Shown here in pieces: positions 8,865 through 18,757 of a stretch of DNA of 64,000 nt (the first letter of the stretch is position 1; each line of letters opens with the position of its first letter). The DNA comes from Crocinitomicaceae bacterium. GTDB lineage: Bacteria; Bacteroidota; Bacteroidia; Flavobacteriales_D; Crocinitomicaceae. The notes beneath the pieces are model-generated. The model was not told the origin of the DNA. It made no database searches and saw nothing but the letters and a program-made list of their open reading frames with translations. The stretch is taken from positions 186,001-250,000 of the forward strand of contig JAIPAL010000001.1 in the NCBI GenBank assembly GCA_021740085.1, given 5' to 3'. Position numbers and translations under genes: made by a program.

Positions 8865-10358
8865 ATCTTTGCCCGTCATTTCCTTGGATTTCTCAATTCC
8901 TAATCTCCCTAGAATTGTGGGAGCAACATCAGCTAAGCGCCCTTTTCTTAGGACGATGCCTTTTTCTTTTGTAATTAATATTACAGGTACAGGATTTAGG
9001 CTATGAGCTGTATTTGGAGAACCATCCGGATTAATTGCCATATCGGCATTTCCATGATCAGCAATAATTAAAAACTCATAGCCGTATTGCAGGCCCACTT
9101 CAACCACTTTTTGTAGGCAGTTATCAATCGTTTCAACCGCTTTTACGATGGCGCTAAAAACACCTGTGTGTCCAACCATATCAGGATTAGCGAAATTTAA
9201 ACAGATAAAATCAGGCGTTTCATTATTAATGTGATCAATCAACTTATCTCGCACTATCAAGGCACTCATTTCCGGTTGAAGATCATAGGTCGCTACTTTT
9301 GGTGATGCTACCATAATTCTAATCTCCTTTTTAAAAGCCTCTTCTCTTCCCCCGTTAAAAAAATAGGTAACATGCGGATATTTTTCGGTCTCGGCAATTC
9401 TTACTTGGCTCAAACCTGCTTCTGATATTATTTGACCTAAGGTATTAACGAGGTTTTCCTTCTGAAAAATGACAGGTATATTTTCAAAAGCATCATCGTA
9501 ATTGGTCATTGTACAATAATAAAGCGATAGCGGGGACATGTCGAATGTTGGGAAGCTCTCTTGTGTCAAAACTTTTGTTATCTCTCTGGGCCTATCTGTT
9601 CGGAAATTAAAAGAAATGACCACATCACCGGTTTCTATTAAGCCATTTTTATCTAAAAGAATCGGCTCTAGAAATTCATCGGTAATACCTGACAGGTATT
9701 GTTCCTTGATACTATCAGAAGCAGATTCAGAAGCGATTCCTACACCATTGACCAATAAATCATATGCTTTTTTAATACGTTCCCAGCGATTATCTCTGTC
9801 CATGGCAAAATAACGACCGATCACACTGGCTATTTTTGCACCATAAGGCGCGCAAATAGAGGCAGTTTCTGTAATAAATCCATGGCCACTTGTTGGGTCA
9901 CAATCGCGGCCATCTGTAAATGCATGGATATAAGAAGTTTTTACTCCTTGTTGATGTGCAAATGCACAAAGCGCATGCAAGTGTTTCTCGGAGCTATGGA
10001 CTCCACCATTCGAAACTAATCCAATAAAATGCAATTTGCAGTTTCTACTTTTTACTTCTTCAAAAGCAGTTAATAAAATAGGATTTAGAAAAAAGTCTCC
10101 CTCAAGAATAGACTTGTTTATGCGGGTTAACTCTTGGTAAACAATTCTTCCAGCGCCAATATTTAGATGTCCCACTTCTGAATTTCCCATTTGTCCATCG
10201 GGTAATCCAACGTCTTCACCGCCTGCAATTAATTGCGAGTGTGGATAGCTCAAGAATAAGGAATCCATGAAGGGGGTTTTAGATTGCGCAATGGCATCTG
10301 CCTTTGAACCATCTCCAATTCCCCATCCATCTAATATGATTAGGCCAACTTTATTCAT
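8853..10358 (-). CDS. gpmI: 2,3-bisphosphoglycerate-independent phosphoglycerate mutase
   Basis: Glycolytic/gluconeogenic enzyme interconverting 3- and 2-phosphoglycerate through a phosphoserine intermediate, using two Mn ions. Visible hallmarks are the N-terminal metal-binding LIILDGWGIG, phospho-accepting Ser60 in GQMGNSEVGH, the substrate-binding segments HAFTDGRDCDP and GRYFAMDRDNRWER, and the C-terminal ADHGNADM metal site. The 501-residue length is standard. It is the last gene of a tightly packed minus-strand unit and its start overlaps the histidine kinase stop by 4 bp, an unusual partner for a glycolytic gene. Confidence 0.97.
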   Translation of the reverse strand: MNKVGLIILDGWGIGDGSKADAIAQSKTPFMDSLFLSYPHSQLIAGGEDVGLPDGQMGNSEVGHLNIGAGRIVYQELTRINKSILEGDFFLNPILLTAFEEVKSRNCKLHFIGLVSNGGVHSSEKHLHALCAFAHQQGVKTSYIHAFTDGRDCDPTSGHGFITETASICAPYGAKIASVIGRYFAMDRDNRWERIKKAYDLLVNGVGIASESASDSIKEQYLSGITDEFLEPILLDKNGLIETGDVVISFNFRTDRPREITKVLTQESFPTFDMSPLSLYYCTMTNYDDAFENIPVIFQKENLVNTLGQIISEAGLSQVRIAETEKYPHVTYFFNGGREEAFKKEIRIMVASPKVATYDLQPEMSALIVRDKLIDHINNETPDFICLNFANPDMVGHTGVFSAIVKAVETIDNCLQKVVEVGLQYGYEFLIIADHGNADMAINPDGSPNTAHSLNPVPVILITKEKGIVLRKGRLADVAPTILGRLGIEKSKEMTGKDLVL

Positions 10359-11251
10359 GTATGCAATACAATTTGAAAATTCGCTCCTGTAGGGAGATTT
10401 TCAACACAATTAATTCTACCATTATGCAATTCTGTGAATTGCTTTACTAGGTATAAGCCAAGTCCGCTTCCTTTTTGAGTTCTTGTTTCTTCGTTCCCGA
10501 TACGGTAAAATTTATTAAAAATTTGTTCCCTTTGCGCCAGTTGAATACCCGGACCGCTATCTTTCACACCAAAAACAAAGGAGTTGCCGTCTTGGTGGCA
10601 ATAAAGGATAATATTCGAATCAACACCTGCATATTTGATAGCATTCTCTAATAGATTAATAATTATTACCTCCATCATAAAACGATCAGCATTCAGTTCT
10701 GCGTCCTCAACAGGTTGGAATTCGATGAAAGACTTTCCATGTATTTTGTGGTAACGATCAATGATTTCCTGGCAAAAAACAGAAAAAATAAACAGTGATT
10801 TTTCTGGCTTTAGCGATTTGTTTTCCAAATTCGCCGCCTGTAAAATATTTTCAATCATTAATTCTAACCTTTTATTTTCTTCCAAAGCCTTATTAAGTAA
10901 TTCGTTTCTTTTGTCAACGGTTAATGCGTGTTTAAGTAGTGTTTGAACAAGAATCTTAATCGAAGCGATAGGCGTCTTTAATTCATGCGTAATGGATAAA
11001 ATAAAATTGGTTTGTCTAAGTGACAATTGAATGTCCTTTTGAATTGATTTGCGAATCCTCCAAATTCCATAGATCAACAAGGCGAAAAAGACAAGTCCTT
11101 CACCTAGAATCATTAATACGCGCCTTTCAGAAACAGCACTATTCAATTCAACGAGTTGACTCAGCTCAATTAAATGGTATCCCCACCATAAAAATTGTAG
11201 GACAACGTAGCTACTTAAAAGAATAAAAAATAAGTTTGTTCTGGTTTTCAT
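10355..11251 (-). CDS. Orphan sensor histidine kinase
   Basis: Membrane-bound HisKA/HATPase kinase of 298 residues. Two transmembrane helices (about 7-26 and 46-66) flank a very short periplasmic loop. Then come the H-box SITHELKTPIAS (phospho-acceptor His89), N-box LLENAIKYA, G1 box DSGPGI, the F-box region FNKFYR, and G2 box GSGLGLYLVKQ. There is no HAMP or PAS domain. The tiny sensor region suggests it senses within the membrane or through a partner; no response regulator lies in the window. It overlaps gpmI (4 bp) and the antiporter (1 bp). Confidence 0.93.
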   Translation of the reverse strand: MKTRTNLFFILLSSYVVLQFLWWGYHLIELSQLVELNSAVSERRVLMILGEGLVFFALLIYGIWRIRKSIQKDIQLSLRQTNFILSITHELKTPIASIKILVQTLLKHALTVDKRNELLNKALEENKRLELMIENILQAANLENKSLKPEKSLFIFSVFCQEIIDRYHKIHGKSFIEFQPVEDAELNADRFMMEVIIINLLENAIKYAGVDSNIILYCHQDGNSFVFGVKDSGPGIQLAQREQIFNKFYRIGNEETRTQKGSGLGLYLVKQFTELHNGRINCVENLPTGANFQIVLHT

Positions 11252-13485
11252 TATTCGGAATCTGATTCTTTGTTTTTCTTAAAGATACTTCCAACTTCCT
11301 TCCCAATTTTTTGAATCGTTTCCACACCAAGACCAATGGCATTTCCTGATACGTCTTCATAAGTGGAAAATAAATTTTCTTTTTCTTGCCCTGGATAAAT
11401 GACAACAGTATCATTTTCAGGATACGCTTTTTCTACCCGTGAAAGGAAACCATCTAATTCCGAGGTAAATGAAACAGCCCCAAAACGAGCGGCACATATG
11501 ACTATTAAATCATGAGTGTTTTTAGAGGACTTCAAAAAGAGATCATCAAGTTCCTCGATTTCCTCGTGTTGCATCGTGGTTTCTAATTTATTTACCTCCC
11601 CCACTTTAAGAAGGCGCTCATAAGTAGCCAGTGACCCATATAATTTAATGTCTATCTTCAACTCTTTCGCTACGCGTAGAATTCGTGCTGCCCAGAGATT
11701 AAATGCAGGATCTAACTCTGCCAGTTTAGGGCTTACCAAAACCAATTTTCTGTAATTAATAGATGTTTTGTCTAATTGACAAAAGAAGATGGTCTTTTCA
11801 CAGACATCTAATAAGTGCTGTCGATCGTCTCCAATTAAACGATTTAAGAACGTTAATTTTTTACTGTCGTTCAGCATTACTAAATCGGCAACGAGTTCTT
11901 TTGACACCCTAGAAATACCAGAAGACAAATTTAGATCAATCGTGGCGATCGTATTAAGTTTCATTTCATGACCAGCAAAGTGCTTCATTATTTCTTCTAA
12001 TGACTTTCTCGATTTGCGAATTAAGCGTTCCGCATCTTCATTATTTGGTTGTACACTTACAACCGAAATCGGGTTAATCACCCTTAAATCACTAATAAGT
12101 GCTGCAAAATCTAATAAGGTTTCATTTCCTTTCAATTCCGTCATAGAGACAAGAACGTGTTGATTTCTTAAGCGAGTTTCATTTTGTTCGTCTTCATTAT
12201 TCTCAGCCATTTCTTGCAACAATTTCTTTCCTGCCATTTCTGTAACAAAAGAGGCCACCATGCAAGTGATCAAAATCAATAAGATTGTTCCGTTTAGCAC
12301 GTTTTTATCTAGTAATCTAATTGGCTCTATAATTAAGTTTTTAAGTGCCGCGGCTTCAACTTCCTTTTGATTAAGAATCGTATTGTAACCAACCATTATA
12401 ATAGCGAGCGTGGCAGCAGCATGGGATGTGCTCAATCCGTAAATTACACTGCGTTCTGATTTTCTGAGTTTAAAAATGAACGAGGTTACAAATGCCGCTA
12501 ACCACTTACTAAAAATAGCGAAGGTTGTTAATACACCGGCAATGATTAATGGCCAACTTCCCTGAAAAAACGCCCGGTAATCAACCACCATTCCTACAGA
12601 AATCAAGAAGAATGGAATGAACAAAGAGTTCCCGATAAAGTCAATTCGATTCATTAAAATGGAATTGTGAGGAATCAATTTATTAAGAACTAGTCCTGCG
12701 ACAAAGGCGCCAATGATGTGTTCTACTCCTGCCATTTCAGCTAGAAAGGCCGAAAAAAAGATAATGGATAACACGAAAATATATTGAGAAGTTTTCTCAC
12801 TATCTAATTTGCTAAAAAACCAACGAGCAATTTTAGGAATGAAATAAAACATTATCAAGGAAAATATAGTAAGTGAGGTAATCAGTCTTACCCAAAAGGA
12901 GATGTCCAAACTACCTTTTGTTGAACTAGAGATAATAGCTAGAATTATCAAAACAGCCGTATCGGTTAATATCGTTCCCCCGACAGCAATAGCCACAGCG
13001 GGATGTTTTGATAATCCATATTTACTTATGATTGGGTAAGCAACCAAGGTGTGGGTTGCAAACATACTTGCCGTCAGCAAACTAGCTGTAGGACTTAAGT
13101 GTAATACCCAATAACAAATTGGGTATCCAAGTGTAATGGGAATGATAAAGGTAAGTACGCCAAAAGTTAAGCTTTTTGACCAATACCGTTTAAATTGGGT
13201 AAAATCTAATTCTAAACCCGCCATGAACATAATATAAAGAAGTCCAATGGTTGCAAACAATTTAATAGACCCCTCTGGGTCCATTGTGTTTTTCCCGAGT
13301 AGTCCTAAGCCCAGCGGCCCAATTAAAACGCCAGAAAGAATTAAGCCAATGATGGCCGGGATCTTAACTTTACGCAGAATAATGGGGGATAGTAAAATAA
13401 TGAAGAGCATCAGTGAAAAGATCAACACTGGATTTTGGAGTGGCAGGTGAAATGCTTTCAGTAAATGTTCAAAAAAGTAATTCAT
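11251..13485 (-). CDS. CPA2-type cation:proton antiporter with cytosolic C-terminal domain
   Basis: Predicted inner-membrane Na+(K+)/H+ antiporter. The first ~415 residues hold about 12-13 helices with CPA2-type features: LIMFMAGLELDF, an unwound-helix GTILTDTAVLI with the ion-binding Asp, and the AEMAGVEHIIGAFVAGLVL segment. The remaining ~330 residues are soluble and resemble universal-stress-protein-like regulatory domains (the LRNQHVLVSMTELKGNETLLDFAALI start). The length of 744 is normal for Bacteroidota members. It shares one base with the deacetylase stop and one with the kinase start, so the kinase may respond to ion or pH stress (inference). Confidence 0.9.
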   Translation of the reverse strand: MNYFFEHLLKAFHLPLQNPVLIFSLMLFIILLSPIILRKVKIPAIIGLILSGVLIGPLGLGLLGKNTMDPEGSIKLFATIGLLYIMFMAGLELDFTQFKRYWSKSLTFGVLTFIIPITLGYPICYWVLHLSPTASLLTASMFATHTLVAYPIISKYGLSKHPAVAIAVGGTILTDTAVLIILAIISSSTKGSLDISFWVRLITSLTIFSLIMFYFIPKIARWFFSKLDSEKTSQYIFVLSIIFFSAFLAEMAGVEHIIGAFVAGLVLNKLIPHNSILMNRIDFIGNSLFIPFFLISVGMVVDYRAFFQGSWPLIIAGVLTTFAIFSKWLAAFVTSFIFKLRKSERSVIYGLSTSHAAATLAIIMVGYNTILNQKEVEAAALKNLIIEPIRLLDKNVLNGTILLILITCMVASFVTEMAGKKLLQEMAENNEDEQNETRLRNQHVLVSMTELKGNETLLDFAALISDLRVINPISVVSVQPNNEDAERLIRKSRKSLEEIMKHFAGHEMKLNTIATIDLNLSSGISRVSKELVADLVMLNDSKKLTFLNRLIGDDRQHLLDVCEKTIFFCQLDKTSINYRKLVLVSPKLAELDPAFNLWAARILRVAKELKIDIKLYGSLATYERLLKVGEVNKLETTMQHEEIEELDDLFLKSSKNTHDLIVICAARFGAVSFTSELDGFLSRVEKAYPENDTVVIYPGQEKENLFSTYEDVSGNAIGLGVETIQKIGKEVGSIFKKNKESDSE

Positions 13486-14093
13486 TACGACAAAGTTTTA
13501 AATTGATAACCTTGCTTAATAATTGAGTTAATTAAAGAGGGCAACACCTCTTTCGTTCGTTCATTTGCCTTTACATTGTCGTGAAAAACAAGGATGTCAC
13601 CACCTTTTATTTTTCGTGATTTAGAAATAATTTCGCGAGCACTTAAGGACTTGTCAAAATCATAGGACATCCAGGTCCAGAGTATTATTTTATACCCAAG
13701 TTCGCGTAGTTTTTTCGATTGTGACAAACGAATTTTTCCATAAGGAGGCCTAAAAAGCTTGCTATCAATCAATGCTGCACTCTGTTCAATTGATTCAAGA
13801 TACGTTTCGCTTTTTGTTTTCCATCCATTTTCATGATACATGGTATGGTTCCCAATCGAATGCCCCTCTCCAACTATTTGTTGGATAAGTTCGGGGGATT
13901 TAAGTGCTTTTTCTCCCAAACAAAAAAACGAGGCTTTGATGTCATGTTTTTTAAGTAGCCCCAAAATATAAGGGGTTGATTCTGGCGTAGGGCCATCATC
14001 AAAAGTTAAGTAAACAACATCATTTTCAGGCCCTTTCCAAATCCAATTTGGAAATAGTAATTGTATCAACTGTGGGCTTGAAAAGAATCTCAT
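13485..14093 (-). CDS. Polysaccharide deacetylase (NodB domain)
   Basis: Carbohydrate esterase family 4-type deacetylase of 202 residues. Motif 1 is TFDDGP (Asp32, Asp33), motif 2 GHSIGNHT (metal His78 and His83), motif 3 FRPPYGKI, motif 4 the LWTWMSYDFD stretch, and motif 5 DILVFHDN with the catalytic-base His. No signal peptide is evident, so it may act in the cytosol or at the membrane, possibly on a lipid-linked or peptidoglycan sugar. It lies 1 bp downstream of the DUF2723 glycosyltransferase, suggesting joint action on an envelope glycan. Confidence 0.9.
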   Translation of the reverse strand: MRFFSSPQLIQLLFPNWIWKGPENDVVYLTFDDGPTPESTPYILGLLKKHDIKASFFCLGEKALKSPELIQQIVGEGHSIGNHTMYHENGWKTKSETYLESIEQSAALIDSKLFRPPYGKIRLSQSKKLRELGYKIILWTWMSYDFDKSLSAREIISKSRKIKGGDILVFHDNVKANERTKEVLPSLINSIIKQGYQFKTLS

Positions 14094-14094
14094 T

Positions 14095-17000
14095 TTAATT
14101 GGGGAGCATTAATGTTTCTTTGTCCTTAATTATATTATCAGGAGTCGTTACCGGCGCCTTCTTTTTTTCTTTAGGAAGATAATTGTAATGTTCACCAATT
14201 GCAGTAGAGTTAATTAACAAGTTATTGAAAAGACTTCCATATCTTCCCGCTCCGCTCGCGGCAGATTCATCATTGTCACTCGCTAATTGCTCTAACTCAT
14301 TCATTAATTTCGGAATTATTCGCTTATAAACCGACGAGATGGCTTTATTTATGCGCAAAGAAAGTGCTCCGTTTTTATTGCCCATTGGCCCCATTATAGT
14401 ACTTCGAATTTTAAAGCAAGCATCGAGTGCCGCAAACAAGTCCTCTATATTATCAGGTTTTGTACAAATCCGGACATCTGTATGACTGAAATAATTAAAA
14501 ATACTTTCGTAATTAGCCATCAATTTCAAGCCAAGTGCCTCCCCCTTTTTCTTGTTGCCCGCTAAGAAGTATAACTGAACGTATTCATGCAAGGTACCGC
14601 TGCACATAGGCCGAATTTCCTTGTCTTGAAACATGAATTTTTGATGTTCGCCATTTATACTAAGGCTCGACATGGGGTCAAAACCATTTACCTCACCAAC
14701 ATCCAGCACGTTTTCTAGTGGCATTTTATTCAATGAAAAATCAAGTAATTCAATCGCTTTATTTTTCATTCCTTTATTTAAGTATTGTTCTGCCAATAAT
14801 AGAAAATTAACTCTGTATTGAATGGTATGCCTTCTCGCATAATAATCCGTTAAGACATTCGCTTTATTCATTTCCCCATAAAGGTAGGTCTTTGTGAGGT
14901 TTTTGTACATTTTCGCAAGGTTATAGAACGTTGGTTCCGTCCTTAAAGGACTTAGCTCATAGGCCATTCCAACTTGTTTAACATAACCACTGCTTAATAG
15001 CGCAATTGAAAAAGAAGATCCTCGATTACTTGAAAAGTAAATTCCCCTTTTCCAATCGTTGTTCGCGACAATGTCCATCATCATTATTTCGTCTCTTGTT
15101 AAAGCTTGGTCTTTTTCGGGATTAAATTCAAATTCAATTAAATTAGGACAAACTTTTAGATCACTATTTTTTAACACACCTGAAGCCACCGCATTTTTTT
15201 TATTGACTTTTAGCGTGAATCGAGAAGAGGGGAAAAACGCAGTTTTATCTCCGGACTCATTAACAAAGACATTTTCATCATCCCTAGTAAATGCCATTGC
15301 TTCGGTAAAGTCACATGATTGCCAAGGCTTCTCAAAATCCTGTAATAATTGCTTCAATTCCTCAGCAACCTTGTCATCAATAGTAATTGAACCCTTCTGA
15401 GCACCTTGTAATAAAACGATTAATCCGTCATATTTTTTGGTGATATTATTTAATAGCTTCGTTGTATCAGTTGACAACAAGTCCATTTTTATTTTCTCAA
15501 ATTCCGCATTATTTGCCACATTTTTTAGTGAAATTCCAGGTAAATAACCAGCCATTTTAGCGTTGAAATAGCGAATTGCGTCAACACTTGTTTTCGGGTT
15601 GTTTTTAATCCGCATTGAAATCACCTTTTCTATCATCGGCTTAGGTGAGCCACTAAGATACAATGTAAGTAAAGGAATGAAATAAATTTGATCGGTATTT
15701 CCTGCATACATTAATATCTGGTCCTCTCGAAACTTTATTGGAAGCGCTTCTGATTCGTAGGCTTTCATTTTCATTTGATTTGTGTACCAATCGGTGCCCA
15801 TTAATGAAAGATTACAAACACGGACATCCGTTCTTATGCCTTCCACCTCTTGAAGGTACCATAATGGGAAGGTGTCATTGTCTCCGTTTGTAAAAATTAT
15901 CCCATTTTTTTCACATGAAGACAAATAATTATATGCTAAATCACGTGCAGAAGTTTTTCCGCTTCGATTGTGATCATCCCATCCTTGAGTCCCCATAATT
16001 ACCGGAACACATAGCCCAAGTAAAGCCATCGTTATAGCAGCAGTGTTTTCAGACTTCATCCTGTTTTTCAACAAAAATGCCCCACCAACAAGTAGCAACA
16101 CCATGACAGAAATAAACAGGCAGGTTATTGTGTTAACAAAAGTTTCTCCACCGACCACATCAATCATTACGGTGATAGCCAAAGCAATACCTGCTAGCAG
16201 AACAATTTTCTTTAAATCCTCTTTTTTGAAACGCATCACGGCATCATAAAGGGCGTAAACTCCAATCCCAATCCACATCGCAAAAAAGTAAAAAGATCCT
16301 GCATAGGCATAATCCCGTTCTCTAGGCTCAAGTGGCTTTTGATTTAAATAAACAAGAATAGCGAGTCCTGTAAAAAGGAATGCCAATAAGATAATTAAGG
16401 CGTCTTTTGGTGCACGATAAAAATGAAAAAATAAGCCAATAAGTGCAAATATTAATGGAAGCAAGAAAAATCTATTGTGAGAAGGATTCTCTGTTGAGTA
16501 ATGCGGCGCAAACTCTTGACTTCCTAGTCGGGCGGTATCAATTATATCAAATCCGGACAGCCAATTTCCCCTCATATTGTCACCATGTCCCTGAATATCA
16601 TTTTGTCTACCGGCGAAATTCCACATAAAATACCTTAAATACATCCAATTGACTTGATATCGGAAGAAGAAGGTTAAGTTTTCTGAAAATGTAGGTAAGC
16701 GTTTTCCATCTCTTCCGATATCAGTTCCTTTGTCTTCGTTCGCATCATATCCAGACCAATTTTCGTAACCTTGTTGATGCCCACCATTTCCTTCAGAGTG
16801 CATTCTAGGAAAAACGGTCTCTTGGGAATAGGCTGTTACAGCCCCTTTTCGAATGGAGCTATTACTTTCAAAATATTTTTCCTTTATTTCGTAAAATCCT
16901 TGGTGTTTCGAAATCCAGGCTTTTGCATCTTTTTCTTTTTCAAAACCCTTAATATCCACGCCATCTTCTTGTACAACAAAACGTTGAATAAAATTTGGAC

Positions 17001-18147
17001 TTAAATCGCCCCACCCATCTTTTGAGGTTAATTGTGGACCATTTTCTGAATCGACCTCACCAAGGCGATAAGAGTTCCAATATTGCCCTTTTAAAAGAGG
17101 AACACTTCCGTATTGTTCCCTGTTTAAATAGGAGCGAAGTGTGACAAGGTTTTCAGGGTTATTTTCATCTAATGGCGTATTAGCATTAGAGCGAATTACG
17201 ATAACAGCAAATGATCCATAACCGATAAGTAAAAACAAAAGCCCCATAGTGGCATTATAAAGAATCGTCTTCGATTTTTTTCTAGCGTATAGAACACAAA
17301 TTGTAAACCCACCGATTAATATTAGAAAAAAGAAAATCGTTCCCGAAAAAAACGGTGCTCCAAGGCTATTTACAAACAATACTTCAAAGCTAGATGCAAG
17401 AGAAATAGTACCTGGAATTACACCTACCTGAATAAAACCTAAGGTAAAAAGCGCAATGACACTCGTTAAAAAGATACCCATGCCAGTTGTTTTTTCACGC
17501 ACCCTAAAATAAACTATAAAACAAATGGAAGGAATAACAAGAATACACAATAAGTGAACACCAATGGCAAGACCGAGTAAGAACATAATGAGCAATAACC
17601 ATTTGTTTGGAGTGCTAAAACTAGAGCCCAAAACAGATTGGTTTTCCATCATTTCTTCATCCCACTTAAGTGCCGCCCAAAATACAATCGCTGTGAATAA
17701 CGAAGCCATTGCATACACCTCTCCCTCAACAGCTGAAAACCAAAATGAATCAGAAAAAGTATAGGAAAGAGCTCCTATTGCCGCAGCAGAAAAGACAGCT
17801 ATTTTGTCCCCTTCGCTTAGTTCGCTTTTGTGCTTTAAAACTAGTTTTTTAAGTAAGAGCGTCAATGACCAAAACATGAAAAGGATGGTTAAAGAAGACG
17901 AAATAGCGGACAATGAATTAATCAAAACAGCCACATTTTCTGGAGCTGCATAAAATGAAAACACCCTACCCAATAGCATAAACAAGGGCGCGCCTGGAGG
18001 GTGCCCAACCTCTAATTTGTATGCTGCTGTAATATATTCCCCACAATCCCATAAACTAACGGTGTCCTCAAGGGTGAGTAGGTAGACAATCGTTGCAATT
18101 GCAAACACTCCCCAACCTAAGTAAGTATTCCATTTTGAATAATTCAT
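14095..18147 (-). CDS. DUF2723 (TMEM260-like) membrane glycosyltransferase
   Basis: Large protein of 1350 residues. The N-terminal half is the DUF2723 fold: many transmembrane helices plus the luminal/periplasmic signature WDCGEYITAAYKLEVGHPPGAP at about residues 34-55, where an acidic residue is placed as in GT-C glycosyltransferases. The human DUF2723 member TMEM260 is an O-mannosyltransferase, so a protein or glycan O-glycosyltransferase role is likely; donor and acceptor are unknown. Further helices lie at about 565-735, and the soluble C-terminal ~600 residues include helical repeat-like segments. First gene of a minus-strand unit running through gpmI. Confidence 0.85.
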   Translation of the reverse strand: MNYSKWNTYLGWGVFAIATIVYLLTLEDTVSLWDCGEYITAAYKLEVGHPPGAPLFMLLGRVFSFYAAPENVAVLINSLSAISSSLTILFMFWSLTLLLKKLVLKHKSELSEGDKIAVFSAAAIGALSYTFSDSFWFSAVEGEVYAMASLFTAIVFWAALKWDEEMMENQSVLGSSFSTPNKWLLLIMFLLGLAIGVHLLCILVIPSICFIVYFRVREKTTGMGIFLTSVIALFTLGFIQVGVIPGTISLASSFEVLFVNSLGAPFFSGTIFFFLILIGGFTICVLYARKKSKTILYNATMGLLFLLIGYGSFAVIVIRSNANTPLDENNPENLVTLRSYLNREQYGSVPLLKGQYWNSYRLGEVDSENGPQLTSKDGWGDLSPNFIQRFVVQEDGVDIKGFEKEKDAKAWISKHQGFYEIKEKYFESNSSIRKGAVTAYSQETVFPRMHSEGNGGHQQGYENWSGYDANEDKGTDIGRDGKRLPTFSENLTFFFRYQVNWMYLRYFMWNFAGRQNDIQGHGDNMRGNWLSGFDIIDTARLGSQEFAPHYSTENPSHNRFFLLPLIFALIGLFFHFYRAPKDALIILLAFLFTGLAILVYLNQKPLEPRERDYAYAGSFYFFAMWIGIGVYALYDAVMRFKKEDLKKIVLLAGIALAITVMIDVVGGETFVNTITCLFISVMVLLLVGGAFLLKNRMKSENTAAITMALLGLCVPVIMGTQGWDDHNRSGKTSARDLAYNYLSSCEKNGIIFTNGDNDTFPLWYLQEVEGIRTDVRVCNLSLMGTDWYTNQMKMKAYESEALPIKFREDQILMYAGNTDQIYFIPLLTLYLSGSPKPMIEKVISMRIKNNPKTSVDAIRYFNAKMAGYLPGISLKNVANNAEFEKIKMDLLSTDTTKLLNNITKKYDGLIVLLQGAQKGSITIDDKVAEELKQLLQDFEKPWQSCDFTEAMAFTRDDENVFVNESGDKTAFFPSSRFTLKVNKKNAVASGVLKNSDLKVCPNLIEFEFNPEKDQALTRDEIMMMDIVANNDWKRGIYFSSNRGSSFSIALLSSGYVKQVGMAYELSPLRTEPTFYNLAKMYKNLTKTYLYGEMNKANVLTDYYARRHTIQYRVNFLLLAEQYLNKGMKNKAIELLDFSLNKMPLENVLDVGEVNGFDPMSSLSINGEHQKFMFQDKEIRPMCSGTLHEYVQLYFLAGNKKKGEALGLKLMANYESIFNYFSHTDVRICTKPDNIEDLFAALDACFKIRSTIMGPMGNKNGALSLRINKAISSVYKRIIPKLMNELEQLASDNDESAASGAGRYGSLFNNLLINSTAIGEHYNYLPKEKKKAPVTTPDNIIKDKETLMLPN

Positions 18148-18291
18148 AAACTATTATTTATCGTTAATTATACCTTTCAATGGTTGCGAATTTAGGAATA
18201 TTAATGTATCCTAATATAGTTTTTACCAATAAAAATTTAAACAATTTAGCATCCTTTTTATCTATATAGTTTAAAATTTAAATTAAGTTAT

Positions 18292-18299
18292 TAAATTTG
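18292..18299 (+). promoter_or_regulatory. Predicted -7 box for tRNA-Gln
   Basis: TAAATTTG fits TAnnTTTG and ends 10 bp before the tRNA 5' end. Confidence 0.5.
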
Positions 18300-18309
18300 C
18301 CATCGCGAA

Positions 18310-18382
18310 TGACCCATGGTGTAACTGGCAACACAACTGATTTTGGTTCAGTAGAGTCTAGGTTCGAGCCCTAGTGGGTCAA
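18310..18382 (+). tRNA. tRNA-Gln (anticodon TTG)
   Basis: Acceptor arms TGACCCA (18310-18316) and TGGGTCA (18375-18381) pair fully; the U1-A72 pair is typical of bacterial tRNA-Gln. The anticodon stem-loop is ACTGA-TTTTGGT-TCAGT with TTG at 34-36. T loop TTCGAGC. Discriminator A; CCA is not encoded. Confidence 0.95.
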
Positions 18383-18397
18383 CACTTAAAAACAACT

Positions 18398-18432
18398 AAA
18401 CCCTTGAAAACATTATGTTTCAAGGGTTTTTT
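18398..18432 (+). terminator. Rho-independent terminator after tRNA-Gln
   Basis: A perfect 12-bp stem AAACCCTTGAAA (18398-18409) / TTTCAAGGGTTT (18418-18429) with an 8-nt loop, ending in a T tract. Strong candidate. Confidence 0.88.
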
Positions 18433-18721
18433 GTTTGGTTGTAATTTTCTTTTGAATCAATTTCTTTGACCGGTAACGATAAAGAATCGGAGATGGAAGC
18501 TAGCCTACTTAAAGAGATTAACGGATACGATTTTTATCTGCCAGTTTCATGCACTCTTTCAAGTTTTCTGCTCACATCAAAAACAGAAGTATTAACAGTC
18601 TCCCATTTTTAATCAAATACAATGGTGATTTTATTGTCTTGTTAGGATTAAATAAATTCGCATCCTATTGGCAATAGATATTATTGGCTTTTAGGTGACT
18701 TAAATATGGTAATTTTGTTTT
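18433..18721. other. Intergenic stretch with no supported gene
   Basis: About 290 bp between the tRNA-Gln terminator and the thiL promoter. The only reading frame of note is a 39-codon ATG frame (18493-18612, plus strand) with no recognisable family or signal. I see no repeat, RNA structure or attachment-site remnant. Confidence 0.4.
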
Positions 18722-18751
18722 TTTGAAGCATATTTAATAACTATAACTTTA
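18722..18751 (+). promoter_or_regulatory. Predicted thiL promoter
   Basis: TTTG at 18722-18725 and TAACTTTA at 18744-18751, spaced 18 bp, match the Bacteroidota TTTG/TAnnTTTG layout apart from the last base. The start codon is only 6 bp after the -7 box, so the transcript would have almost no leader. Confidence 0.5.
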
Positions 18752-18757
18752 GGTCTA

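Noticed and set aside
18493-18612. 39-codon ORF between tRNA-Gln and thiL
   Set aside because: No recognisable family, no signal or motif; the length is within chance expectation for this region.
18433-18757. TPP riboswitch upstream of thiL
   Set aside because: I looked for the conserved thi-box segments and found none; the -7 box adjoining the ATG leaves no room for a leader.
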